Of a stretch of 64,000 bases of DNA, positions 28,305 through 37,251 are shown piece by piece (position 1 is the first letter of the stretch; each line of letters begins with the position of its first letter). The DNA lies in contig NZ_FNOS01000002.1 of NCBI RefSeq assembly GCF_900107115.1, forward strand, positions 360,778-424,777, read 5' to 3'. Position numbers and translations under genes: made by a program. The notes beneath the pieces are model-generated. The model worked only from the letters and a program-made list of their open reading frames with translations, ran no database searches and was not told where the DNA came from. The DNA comes from Salimicrobium album (GTDB lineage Bacteria; Bacillota; Bacilli; Bacillales; Halobacillaceae).

Positions 28305-29852
28305 ATGGATATGTTCGATAAAATCAATGAACTTTATGATAAAAGGCGGGAGACGGAACTCGGAGGCGGAGATGAAAAAATAGCCAAGCAGCATGATAAG
28401 GGCAAGAAAACAGCGCGCGAGCGTATCGACTACCTTGTGGATGAAGGGTCGTTCATGGAACTCAACCCTTTCATACAGCACCGTCATCACGATGCAGGAG
28501 TGAAAGATGCGCCCGGAGAAGGTGTAGTTACCGGGTATGGCACAATCAATGGCCGGGGCATATATCTGTTCGCTCAGGATTTCACTGTTTACGGAGGAGC
28601 ACTCGGTGAAATGCACGGGAAAAAGATCGCGTCAGTAATGGACCTGGCTGCTAAAAACGGAGTTCCGTTCATCGGTCTTAACGATTCCGGGGGAGCCAGA
28701 ATACAGGAGGGTGTTTCATCGCTGGATGGGTACGGTCATGTATTTTACCGGAACTCCATCTATTCGGGAGTCATTCCTCAGATTTCTGTCATTCTCGGGC
28801 CATGTGCCGGCGGAGCTGTATATTCTCCGGCAATTACGGACTTTGTCGTTATGGTCGAAGAGAGTTCCCAGATGTTTATAACGGGGCCGAAAGTTATCGA
28901 AACCGTCACTGGCGAAAAGATTTCTCCGGAAGATCTGGGAGGTGCCCGGGTACATAACTCTACCAGCGGAAACGCCCATGTGCAGGCTTCCACCGAAGAA
29001 GAAGCTCTTGATGCTGTAAGAAATCTGCTTCTATATCTTCCGGACAACTATAAAGAGAAGCCGCCTTTTATTGAAAATGAAAAAGAGGAAAAAGAAGATT
29101 TCCTTCCGGACATTACAGATTTTGTGCCTTTCAATTCCTCCCGTCCTTATGACGTGAGAAAATTGATTGACCATATCGTTGACGAAGAATCATTTTTCGA
29201 AATCCATGCCAGTTTCGCGAAAAACGTAGTAGTCGGTTTCGCAAGAATCGATGGACAGACTGCAGGTATTATTGCAAACCAGCCGAAGTACATGGCCGGC
29301 GGGCTGGATATCGATTCCAGTGATAAGGCAGCAAGGTTTATCCGGATGTGTGACTCCTTTAATATCCCTCTCGTTACTTTCGAGGACGTTACCGGATTTT
29401 TCCCGGGTATCAAACAGGAGCATGGAGGGATAATCCGTCACGGGGCTAAAATATTATATGCCTATTCGGAAGCGACGGTGCCGAAACTGACGGTAATTAC
29501 AAGAAAAGCTTACGGCGGGGCGTATGTAGCACTTAACAGTAAATCCATCGGTGCCGACATCGTTTTTGCCTGGCCTAATGCCGAGATAGCAGTAATGGGG
29601 CCGGAGGGCGCTGCGAATATTATATACGCTAAAGAAATCAACCAGAGTGATAATCCGGAGCAGACCCGTCAGGAGAAAATTGATGAGTATAGGGAACGGT
29701 TCGCCAACCCTTATGTCGCTGCCGGCCTCGGTATGGTAGATGACGTAATAGATCCGAGAGAAACGCGTATAAAGCTGAAACAGTCACTCAGAATGCTTCG
29801 TAACAAAGAAGAAAAACGACCGGATAAGAAACACGGGAACATACCTCTGTGA
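28305..29852 (+). CDS. Acyl-CoA carboxyltransferase (propionyl-CoA carboxylase beta / MmdA type, YqjD)
   Basis: 515-residue carboxyltransferase with two crotonase-like halves (about 1-250 and 255-515). PFIGLNDSGGARIQEGV (about 126) and GPCAGGAVYSPA (about 166) form the N-terminal acyl-CoA pocket; ITRKAYGGAYVAL (about 400) and MGPEGAANIIYA the C-terminal half. It makes or uses methylmalonyl-CoA together with a biotin carrier, which is not encoded nearby. ATG 28305 follows GGAGGG by 10 nt; an in-frame ATG at 28275 lies inside the previous gene. Third gene of the module. Confidence 0.9.
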   Translation: MDMFDKINELYDKRRETELGGGDEKIAKQHDKGKKTARERIDYLVDEGSFMELNPFIQHRHHDAGVKDAPGEGVVTGYGTINGRGIYLFAQDFTVYGGALGEMHGKKIASVMDLAAKNGVPFIGLNDSGGARIQEGVSSLDGYGHVFYRNSIYSGVIPQISVILGPCAGGAVYSPAITDFVVMVEESSQMFITGPKVIETVTGEKISPEDLGGARVHNSTSGNAHVQASTEEEALDAVRNLLLYLPDNYKEKPPFIENEKEEKEDFLPDITDFVPFNSSRPYDVRKLIDHIVDEESFFEIHASFAKNVVVGFARIDGQTAGIIANQPKYMAGGLDIDSSDKAARFIRMCDSFNIPLVTFEDVTGFFPGIKQEHGGIIRHGAKILYAYSEATVPKLTVITRKAYGGAYVALNSKSIGADIVFAWPNAEIAVMGPEGAANIIYAKEINQSDNPEQTRQEKIDEYRERFANPYVAAGLGMVDDVIDPRETRIKLKQSLRMLRNKEEKRPDKKHGNIPL

Positions 29853-29911
29853 AGTTAGGGATGTTTATCGTATAGACAGAATCACTGCAGGAAAGCAAGG
29901 AGGAAAATAAA

Positions 29912-31030
29912 TTGAGTTCAGTGAATAGAGAACGTCTTCTGGAAGAGTTTATGGAACTTGTGCAAATCGATTCCGAGACTAAGAATGAAGAAGAAATATC
30001 CAGAGTACTGACAACGAAACTTCAGGAAATAGGGTTTAACGTGGAGGAAGATGATTCGAAGGCAGCGACGGGACACGGAGCAGGCAATCTTATTGCTACT
30101 CTTGAAGGAAATGATCCTTCGAAAGATCCGGTCTATTTCACCGTACACATGGACACGGTACTGCCCGGAAAGAACATTCAGCCGAGGGTAGAGGACGGCT
30201 ACATCGTTTCGGGGGAGGAGACCATTCTTGGGGCCGATGATAAGGCAGGAGTGGCAGCGATATTTGAAGCAGCCCGCGTTTTCAAAGCATCCGGTGTTCC
30301 GCATGGCACGATCCAATTCGTTATCACTGCCGGAGAAGAAAGCGGACTCGTCGGTGCGAGACATCTCGATCACTCCAAACTGAAGGCTGCATACGGTTAT
30401 GCTGTGGACAGCGACGGTACAGTAGGAGATATCATCGTTGCAGCTCCGACTCAGGCCAAGATTTCGGCTACCGTAAAAGGGAAAAAGGCTCATGCCGGCG
30501 TAGCACCCGAGGAGGGTGTCTCCGCAATTACGATTGCATCAAAAGCTATAGCGAATATGCCCCTTGGAAGAATCGATGAGGAGACGACGGCCAATATCGG
30601 CAGTTTCGAAGGCGGACAGCAGACGAATGTGGTGTGTGACCACGTGGCAGTCCTGGCTGAAGCACGGTCATTGAATCCTGACAAAATGCAGGAGCAGGTA
30701 AAACGGATGACGGAGGCTTTCGATCAGGCTGCCGCTGAGCTGGGCGGAGAAGCAGTCTGCGAAGTACAAGTCATGTATCCGGGATACAAACAGAAACAAG
30801 GGGATCAGGTAGTGGAGGTCGCCAGAAGTGCAGCTGAAAAAATCGGGCGCGAAAGCCGGCTGCTTAAAAGCGGAGGCGGCAGTGATGCTAACGTAATCTC
30901 AAGTTACGGTATTCCTACAGTAAACCTGGCAGTAGGCTATGAAAATATTCATACGACGAATGAAAGAATTGCTGTGGAAGATCTCGTTAAGGTATCGGAA
31001 TTTGTCCTAGCAATTATGGAAGAGATATGA
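29912..31030 (+). CDS. M20 family peptidase, PepT-like (YqjE)
   Basis: 372-residue zinc metallopeptidase of the M20 family, close to B. subtilis YqjE and annotated elsewhere as tripeptidase T-like. Metal ligands are visible in TVHMDTVLPG (about 77-86), LGADDKAG (about 109-116) and TAGEESGLVGARHLD (about 141-155); a dimerisation domain occupies about 180-290. TTG start at 29912 behind AAGGAGG. Substrate specificity cannot be assigned. Followed by a terminator. Confidence 0.87.
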   Translation: MSSVNRERLLEEFMELVQIDSETKNEEEISRVLTTKLQEIGFNVEEDDSKAATGHGAGNLIATLEGNDPSKDPVYFTVHMDTVLPGKNIQPRVEDGYIVSGEETILGADDKAGVAAIFEAARVFKASGVPHGTIQFVITAGEESGLVGARHLDHSKLKAAYGYAVDSDGTVGDIIVAAPTQAKISATVKGKKAHAGVAPEEGVSAITIASKAIANMPLGRIDEETTANIGSFEGGQQTNVVCDHVAVLAEARSLNPDKMQEQVKRMTEAFDQAAAELGGEAVCEVQVMYPGYKQKQGDQVVEVARSAAEKIGRESRLLKSGGGSDANVISSYGIPTVNLAVGYENIHTTNERIAVEDLVKVSEFVLAIMEEI

Positions 31031-31060
31031 GCCGTGCATAAAGCACGGCTCTTCTTTTTT
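31030..31060 (+). terminator. Terminator after the M20 peptidase
   Basis: AGCCGTGC-ataaa-GCACGGCT (31030-31050) followed by CTTCTTTTTT. Confidence 0.9.
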
Positions 31061-31113
31061 GAAATGATCATTGATATAATATAGGGAAACAAGCGTTCGA
31101 AAGGTGATTCCGA

Positions 31114-32343
31114 ATGGATAACAAAAACCGGCAACCGAGAGTTATTCTACACATTGATATGAACAGCTTCTATGCTTCGGTAGAGATGGCGGATTACCCG
31201 GAACTTCAGGGAAAGCCTTTAGCTATCGCCGGAAACCCCGAAGAAAGAAAAGGGGTGATCGTCACAAGCAGTTATGAAGCCAGGAAATATGGCGTGAAGA
31301 CAACGATGCTCGTAGGAGAAGCAAGAAAACTGTGTCCTTCTCTTCTCATTCGCAGGCCGAATTTTGACCGCTACAGAGAAGTGTCGAAACAGTTATTTGC
31401 CATATTGAGAGAAGTTACGGAACTGGTGCAGCCTGTATCAATTGATGAAGGGTATATGGATATATCGGACCTGGCTGACCGCCATCCTCCGGAACTTGCG
31501 GAAGAACTTCAGAAGAGAATATTCGCAGATCTTAAGGTACCCTGCAGTATCGGGATCGCCCCCAATAAGTTTCTCGCCAAGATGGCTTCCGACATGAAAA
31601 AACCGATGGGGTGTACAATTCTGAGAAAACGGGATATCCCGAAGAAACTCTGGCCTCTGCCCGTACGTGACATGCATGGAGTAGGGGAGAAAACGGCAGA
31701 AAAACTGAAAAAGATCGACGTACGCACGATCGGTGACCTGGCCAACCGGAAAGAATACGAACTGAAAAATCTTCTTGGTGTTAACGGAAGCAAGCTTCAT
31801 CAGCGGGCTAACGGGTTTGACGAAAGGGAAGTGGATCCTGAAGCGATTCATTCATTTAAAAGTATAGGTGCTTCGACGACACTTGCAGAGGACACGGCGG
31901 AGGAAACGGAGGTTTACCGTACGTTCAGGGAACTCGCCGAAAAAGTGGAAGGAAGGATGAAGAGAAAAGAAGTGGTAGGACAGCAGCTGCAGATAATGAT
32001 CCGTTATAACAACAGGAAGACAGTAACGAGGACGAGGCTCCTTCATAACAATACGAACAGCCGGGAAATCATATCCCGGGAAGCTGTCGATTTATTTGAG
32101 GAACACTGGACTCAGCAGCCGATACGCCTTCTTGGAATTACCATGTCCGAGCTGGTTGAAACGAATGAAGCGGTCGAACAGCTCAACCTGTTCACTTATG
32201 AACGGGTGGCGGAGAAGGAACCTTTATATAAAACGATTGAAGAACTTAAAGAAAAATACGGGAGCGACGTTTTCAAAAGTTCAAAAATGCCGCTCCCCCC
32301 CATCCGAACAAGTTTTCAAAAGGACTTTCTGGATGGTGATTAA
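31114..32343 (+). CDS. dinB: DNA polymerase IV, DinB (YqjH)
   Basis: Y-family translesion polymerase. 409 residues; HIDMNSFYASVE (about 12-23) and SIDEGYMD (about 110-117) carry the catalytic acidic residues. The DxD/thumb region (HGVGEKTAEKL) and little-finger domain follow. The C-terminus contains the QLNLF-type beta-clamp motif (EQLNLFTYE, about 367). No SOS box is obvious upstream. It overlaps the convergent aldehyde dehydrogenase by 4 nt at the stop codons (TTAA). Confidence 0.95.
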   Translation: MDNKNRQPRVILHIDMNSFYASVEMADYPELQGKPLAIAGNPEERKGVIVTSSYEARKYGVKTTMLVGEARKLCPSLLIRRPNFDRYREVSKQLFAILREVTELVQPVSIDEGYMDISDLADRHPPELAEELQKRIFADLKVPCSIGIAPNKFLAKMASDMKKPMGCTILRKRDIPKKLWPLPVRDMHGVGEKTAEKLKKIDVRTIGDLANRKEYELKNLLGVNGSKLHQRANGFDEREVDPEAIHSFKSIGASTTLAEDTAEETEVYRTFRELAEKVEGRMKRKEVVGQQLQIMIRYNNRKTVTRTRLLHNNTNSREIISREAVDLFEEHWTQQPIRLLGITMSELVETNEAVEQLNLFTYERVAEKEPLYKTIEELKEKYGSDVFKSSKMPLPPIRTSFQKDFLDGD

Positions 32344-33695
32344 AGAATACGTTTTATAATTTTAAGGCTGTTTTTATCCCGCTTGTACCTGAATGACGGG
32401 TCGAACTTCGTGTTCTGTTTCGTAATCGACTTCTTGTGAGTGAATGTTTCAAAGCTGAATTTGCCGTGATAGCTGCCCATCCCGCTGGTACCGACACCGC
32501 CGAACGGGAGATGAGGATTAATGATATGATAAAGCGTATCATTGATGCAGCCTCCTCCGAAAGAAAGAGAGGTTGTGACAAATTCCTGGGACTTTTCGTC
32601 CTCGCCGAAATAATACAAAGCAAGCGGATCCGGTTTTTCGCTGATCGTTTCCACTGCTTCCTTCAACTCCCTGTATCCAAGAACCGGCAGTATGGGACCG
32701 AAAATCTCTTCCTGCATAACCGGATCCTTCTCTGTTACTTCTGTCAGGACGGCAGGGGCGATTTTATTATTTTTCTCGTCAGTTTCGCCACCTAATGCAA
32801 TGTTCCCGTCGGGCAGATAGCTCTTAATACGGTCGAAGTGATCCTTGCTTACGATTTTAACGAAATCATCGTTTTTTAAAGGTTCTTTACCATAGAGAAG
32901 TTGAACGGCCGCTTTATATTCCCTGATGAAGGCTTCTTTTATGTCCTCGTGAACATATACGTGATCCGGGGCGATACAAGTCTGGCCGGCGTTGATCAGT
33001 TTCCCCCAGGCGATTCTCCTTGCTGCTACCGGAACGTTCGCATCTTTGTGGACGATTGCCGGACTTTTGCCACCAAGCTCAAGCGTTACCGGAATAAGCT
33101 GTTCGGATGCTTTCTGCATAACAATTTTACCCACACGTTCGCTTCCGGTAAAAAAGATGTAATCGAACGGCTCGGATAATAGCTGCTGGGTGATCTCCTT
33201 ACCGCCTTCGACCACCTTAAGCACGTGTTCAGGGAAGAATTCCTCGATCATACGTCTGATTACCCAGGAAACCGTGGGTGTCATTTCCGATGGTTTGAGA
33301 ACGGCCGTATTTCCGGCGGCTATTGCACCGATAGCTGGAGCTATAGCAAGCTGGAGCGGGTAGTTCCATGGTGCTATAATCAGGACGCTGCCGTAGGGCT
33401 CTTTTCTGATATAGTTTTGTGTGCCTGTATGAGACAGGGGAGCCTTCACTTTTTCCGGAGTCATGTGTTTTTTTAAATGAGACAGCTGTTCCTGTATTTC
33501 TGCATTAAGAAAAGCTATTTCCGTAGTGTAAGCTTCGAATTCCGATTTATTGAGATCGTACTGCAAAGCTTTCAATAGAGGTGCTTCAAAAGTTTGAAGC
33601 ATTCTTTTCATTTTCAGCAGCTGCTGTTTTCTGAAATCATAGCTTTGGGTGTATCCGTTTTTGAACCACTGTTTCTGACGGGTGACGATTTCCAT
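32340..33695 (-). CDS. Aldehyde dehydrogenase family protein
   Basis: NAD(P)-dependent oxidation of an aldehyde to the acid; 451 residues, the short class-3/fatty-aldehyde type. Catalytic glutamate in VTLELGGKSPAI (about 203-214) and nucleophilic cysteine in NAGQTCIAPDHV (about 237-248). PWNYPLQLAIAPA (about 106-118) is the cofactor-binding stretch. A hydrophobic/basic tail is absent, so it is likely cytosolic. ATG 33695 follows TAAGGAGGAAACC. Monocistronic on the minus strand. Confidence 0.9.
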   Translation of the reverse strand: MEIVTRQKQWFKNGYTQSYDFRKQQLLKMKRMLQTFEAPLLKALQYDLNKSEFEAYTTEIAFLNAEIQEQLSHLKKHMTPEKVKAPLSHTGTQNYIRKEPYGSVLIIAPWNYPLQLAIAPAIGAIAAGNTAVLKPSEMTPTVSWVIRRMIEEFFPEHVLKVVEGGKEITQQLLSEPFDYIFFTGSERVGKIVMQKASEQLIPVTLELGGKSPAIVHKDANVPVAARRIAWGKLINAGQTCIAPDHVYVHEDIKEAFIREYKAAVQLLYGKEPLKNDDFVKIVSKDHFDRIKSYLPDGNIALGGETDEKNNKIAPAVLTEVTEKDPVMQEEIFGPILPVLGYRELKEAVETISEKPDPLALYYFGEDEKSQEFVTTSLSFGGGCINDTLYHIINPHLPFGGVGTSGMGSYHGKFSFETFTHKKSITKQNTKFDPSFRYKRDKNSLKIIKRIL

Positions 33696-33755
33696 AAGGT
33701 TTCCTCCTTAGTAAATACGGTTCCGTTTCTTTTCCCTGAATAAGCAGCAGTTACA

Positions 33756-34688
33756 CTATTGTCTTTCTTTTCTTACCACACTCGTGTGGAAGTGATCATG
33801 GACGATGAATGTATCCGGGAACACTTCGCGGGCTTCCGTAAGTAACCTGACTATATCCTCTCTCTGGTAACGGGAGGAGAGATGGTTGATATATAGCGTA
33901 TCCACCCCTGACTGAGCAGCTGTTTCAGCTGCCTGGACGACAGTAGAGTGATAATAATCATAAGCCATCCGGCTTTCTTTTCCTTCGAATGTCCCTTCAT
34001 GAATAAGAACATCCGCTCCTTTGATCCATTCCATGTGACGCTCTCTGAATCGCGTGTCGCCAAGGATGGCGACGGACCTTCCAGGCTTTGGGGCACTGAG
34101 TACGTCTGATCTCTGAACGACTGTGCCGTTTTCCAGTATAGTCGTTTCCTGATTTTTGATGGTCTGGTAAACCGGACCCGGCCGAATCCCCATCGCTTCA
34201 AGTTTTTCTTTCTGTAATGCTCCCGGTTTCGGTTTTTCTTTTATGAAAAATCCATACGAGGGTAAGCCGTGCTCAAGCAGATGGGCACTGATTTCAAACT
34301 GCTCATTTTCTTCTCTGAAACCCTCTTCTATCGTCCGGAAATGCAGGTCGTAAGTCAGGTGGGTTCCGCTGATGCGCAGAGCGGATTCGACGAATTCCTG
34401 TAATCCTTCCGGGCCGTAGACGGTAAGAGGTTCTGTGCCTCCCTGGAAAGATCTGCTGCTGAGAAATCCGGGCAGCCCGTAAATATGATCTCCATGCAGG
34501 TGTGTAATAAAAACTTTTTCGATTCTCCGTGCTTTTACAGGCGAGTCCAATATTTGATGCTGAGTCCCTTCGCCGCAGTCGAACATCCAGCTTTTCCCCG
34601 TCTCTTCGATCAGACGGAGCACCAGGGAGGAGACATTTCTTTCTTTGGAGGGGACGCCGCTCCCGGTACCGAGAAAATATAGTTCCAT
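33756..34688 (-). CDS. rnz: Ribonuclease Z (YqjK)
   Basis: Zinc endonuclease that cleaves the 3' trailer of tRNA precursors lacking encoded CCA. 310 residues with THLHGDHIYGLPGF (about 61-74, the HxHxDH zinc site), the exosite arm (about 150-180) and later ligands in AILGDTRF and LIHEGTF. Starts 4 nt after the GDPD stop codon, forming a two-gene minus-strand unit. Confidence 0.95.
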   Translation of the reverse strand: MELYFLGTGSGVPSKERNVSSLVLRLIEETGKSWMFDCGEGTQHQILDSPVKARRIEKVFITHLHGDHIYGLPGFLSSRSFQGGTEPLTVYGPEGLQEFVESALRISGTHLTYDLHFRTIEEGFREENEQFEISAHLLEHGLPSYGFFIKEKPKPGALQKEKLEAMGIRPGPVYQTIKNQETTILENGTVVQRSDVLSAPKPGRSVAILGDTRFRERHMEWIKGADVLIHEGTFEGKESRMAYDYYHSTVVQAAETAAQSGVDTLYINHLSSRYQREDIVRLLTEAREVFPDTFIVHDHFHTSVVRKERQ

Positions 34689-34692
34689 CCTA

Positions 34693-35430
34693 TCAACTCT
34701 CCTCTACAGCTTTTCTTATGCTCCATGCGATATCAGGGACGTCGGTGAAGATACCGGAACATTTCAGATGATAACATTTCCTTAAATGAGCGGGTCTGTT
34801 CACCGTGTATACTCTGAGTGGTATCTGGTTTTTTATGCAACGGGAAGCCAGTTTTCTGTTCAGTATCGTATGTTTTACGTGTAACCCGTCTGCCGGGATA
34901 GAGGAGAGATATGAAAGCATCTTCCTCATTTTCGTTGATGTAAGAAAAGCTGTGTCGATTGAAGAGTTGAGCTCTTTGACATTCTTCAGAGTGTCTTCGT
35001 TGAAGCTTGAAAGAGTGGTTCTCTCCATTACGTTATATTTCTGCAAAAGATCATAGACGATTTTTTCTATATGTTTGTAAGAGATTTTATCCGTTTTTAA
35101 TTCTAGGTGAAGAAATAATGGACGTGGTGCGACCCACTGAAGAAGTTCTTCAAGAGAGGGGATGTGCGTCCCTTCGTATTCTTTGGAGAACCAGCTTCCG
35201 GCATCAAGTGAACGCAGTTCCTGGAAGGTATAGTCCTGGACGAAACCTGAACCGTCCGTAGTGCGCTTTACGTTCTCATCATGAATTAACACAGGAATCT
35301 GATCCCTGGTCAACTGCACATCCGTCTCCACTCCCTCAGCCTGCATATGCAGTGCGAGTCTGAAAGCGGGCATCGTGTTCTCGGGAGCATACCTGCTGGC
35401 TCCCCGATGCGCGAAAATCTGTGTCTGCAT
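34693..35430 (-). CDS. Glycerophosphodiester phosphodiesterase
   Basis: Hydrolyses glycerophosphodiesters to glycerol-3-phosphate and an alcohol. 245 residues: FAHRGASRYAPENTMPAF (about 6-23) and VETDVQLTRD with HDE (about 34-52) supply the catalytic histidines and metal ligands. No signal peptide, so cytosolic. ATG 35430 has AGGAG with 8-nt spacing; a GTG three codons upstream abuts that site. First gene of the unit with rnz. Confidence 0.92.
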   Translation of the reverse strand: MQTQIFAHRGASRYAPENTMPAFRLALHMQAEGVETDVQLTRDQIPVLIHDENVKRTTDGSGFVQDYTFQELRSLDAGSWFSKEYEGTHIPSLEELLQWVAPRPLFLHLELKTDKISYKHIEKIVYDLLQKYNVMERTTLSSFNEDTLKNVKELNSSIDTAFLTSTKMRKMLSYLSSIPADGLHVKHTILNRKLASRCIKNQIPLRVYTVNRPAHLRKCYHLKCSGIFTDVPDIAWSIRKAVEES

Positions 35431-35494
35431 AACGTCCACTCCTATTCCAGTAATCTCAATACTAGAATCTTACCACGTTCCTATTTTACATAAA

Positions 35495-35529
35495 AGAAAA
35501 AGCTGCCTCTTCCATATAAGAGGCAGCTT
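35495..35529 (-). terminator. Terminator after the AbgT transporter
   Basis: AAGCTGCCTCTT / AAGAGGCAGCTT (35500-35511, 35518-35529) with a 6-nt loop. On the minus strand it runs into TTTTTCTTTT, just past the transporter stop codon. Confidence 0.88.
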
Positions 35530-35539
35530 ATCTGCAGTA

Positions 35540-37060
35540 CTATTGATAAAAGAAACCGGCTCCCGGACCGATCGGCCATCCGAACGCCATCCATACGAAA
35601 AGCATGATAATCCAGATGATGAAAAAACCGATAGAATAAGGAAGCATAGTGGCGATCAACGTACCGATTCCTACATTTTTGTCGTATTTTTGGGCAAAAG
35701 CGATAACAATGGCAAAATACGGCATCAGCGGTGAAATGATATTAGTTGTCGAATCCGCTATACGGTAGGCAAGAGTAGTCAATTCCGGTGAATAACCGAG
35801 CTGCATCATCAACGGCACGAATACCGGTGCCATAATCGCCCATTTGGCGGAAGAGCTACCGATGAACAGGTTGATGACAGCCGCAACGATGATGAAGGCG
35901 ACGATCAGTCCTAAACCTGTGAAACCGATGGAATCAAGGAAGTCAGCTCCTGTTACAGCGAGCACTTTACCCATGTTTGTATGGTTAAAGTAAGCTACGA
36001 ACTGTCCTGCCGTAAATGCAAGGACGATGTACATTCCCATCGTAGCCATCGTTTCCGAAAGCTGATTGGCCACATCTTTATCGTTTTTAATTGCGCCCGT
36101 CATTTTTCCGTAAACAAATCCCGGAATAAAAAACAAGATGAGAATGACAGGAACGAGACTTTGGAAAAATGGAGAAGCAAGAAATTCGTCAGGGTTACGC
36201 AGCGGTCCCCAGCTCGGGAGAATGAGCAGAGATAAGAGCCCGACCGTAATAATTAGAGCAGCGAGTGCTCCCCACAATCCTTTTTTCTCATTGTTCGTCA
36301 AATAGTTTATTTCATCATCCGAAGACCCGGAAAAAGACCCAAGGCGCGGCTCGACCAGTTTATCGGTAATGAGAGTACCTACTATGGTAAGCACAAATAC
36401 AGAAGCGATCATAAAGTAGTAGTTCATCGTATATAAAATGGATTCTGCATAAGCCGGATCGATCGTCTGGGCCGCCTGAATCGTCAGGTCGGCGAGTAAC
36501 GGGTCGAGGGAAGTCAGAAACAGATTGGCACTGTAACCGGCAGACACACCTGCGAATGCAGCAGCGAGACCGGCTAACGGATGTCTGCCGAGCCCTGCGA
36601 ATAGAACGGCTCCGAGTGGCGTCAAAACAACGTAACCGGCGTCGGAGGCCATACTGGACATAATTCCGGCGAAAACGAGAGCCGCCGTAAGAAGGGACTG
36701 CGGAACCGAAGTCACGAGACCCCGCAGCATAGCACTTATAAGTCCGGAGCGTTCCGCGACACCAATACCGAGCATTGTTACCAGGACGGTTCCGAGCGGA
36801 GCGAAACCGACGAAGTTTTCTACCATTGATTCGAACATGTACTGGACACCCGAAGCGGAGAGAAGGTTGACCACTTCCAGATTTTCTCCGGTGGCCGGGT
36901 CCTGTACCTGTACGTTTATAGCAGATAATATTGCTGAAAGCACCACTACAAGCAAAGCGAATATTGCAAACAATGTAATGGGATGCGGCAATTTGTTCCC
37001 TATTTTTTCAATCCAGTCAAGAGTTTTCATCAAAAACCCTTTTTTAGAAGTTCTTTCCAT
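35540..37060 (-). CDS. AbgT family transporter
   Basis: 506-residue integral membrane protein with about a dozen hydrophobic segments, of the AbgT family. Members import p-aminobenzoyl-glutamate or export sulfonamide antimetabolites, usually ion-coupled. Characteristic stretches include GVAERSGLISAMLR (about 116), SSMASDAGYVVLTPLGA (about 150) and the late TTNIISPLMPYFA (about 435). ATG 37060 follows AAAGGAAG. The direction of transport cannot be inferred. Confidence 0.88.
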   Translation of the reverse strand: MERTSKKGFLMKTLDWIEKIGNKLPHPITLFAIFALLVVVLSAILSAINVQVQDPATGENLEVVNLLSASGVQYMFESMVENFVGFAPLGTVLVTMLGIGVAERSGLISAMLRGLVTSVPQSLLTAALVFAGIMSSMASDAGYVVLTPLGAVLFAGLGRHPLAGLAAAFAGVSAGYSANLFLTSLDPLLADLTIQAAQTIDPAYAESILYTMNYYFMIASVFVLTIVGTLITDKLVEPRLGSFSGSSDDEINYLTNNEKKGLWGALAALIITVGLLSLLILPSWGPLRNPDEFLASPFFQSLVPVILILFFIPGFVYGKMTGAIKNDKDVANQLSETMATMGMYIVLAFTAGQFVAYFNHTNMGKVLAVTGADFLDSIGFTGLGLIVAFIIVAAVINLFIGSSSAKWAIMAPVFVPLMMQLGYSPELTTLAYRIADSTTNIISPLMPYFAIVIAFAQKYDKNVGIGTLIATMLPYSIGFFIIWIIMLFVWMAFGWPIGPGAGFFYQ

Positions 37061-37183
37061 AGCTGACTTCCTTTCTTTACTGTAATGCTGTATATACTTG
37101 AGAAAGTATAGTAAACGAGTGGTCCGAAAGAAAGTCTTTTGCTAAAAGTCTAACTAGGAAGATTATTATCAAAACAAAGAAAA

Positions 37184-37214
37184 TTGAAAAATAATTTGTA
37201 AGACGTGCTATAAT
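37184..37214 (+). promoter_or_regulatory. Promoter of the YqjP-like gene
   Basis: Extended -10 TGcTATAAT (37206-37214) with TTGAAA at 37184 (19-nt spacer). Transcription would start near 37221, downstream of the in-frame ATG at 37216, so it also rules out that start codon. Confidence 0.6.
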
Positions 37215-37251
37215 AATGAATAACCATTCATTACGTATCGGAGGTTACATA

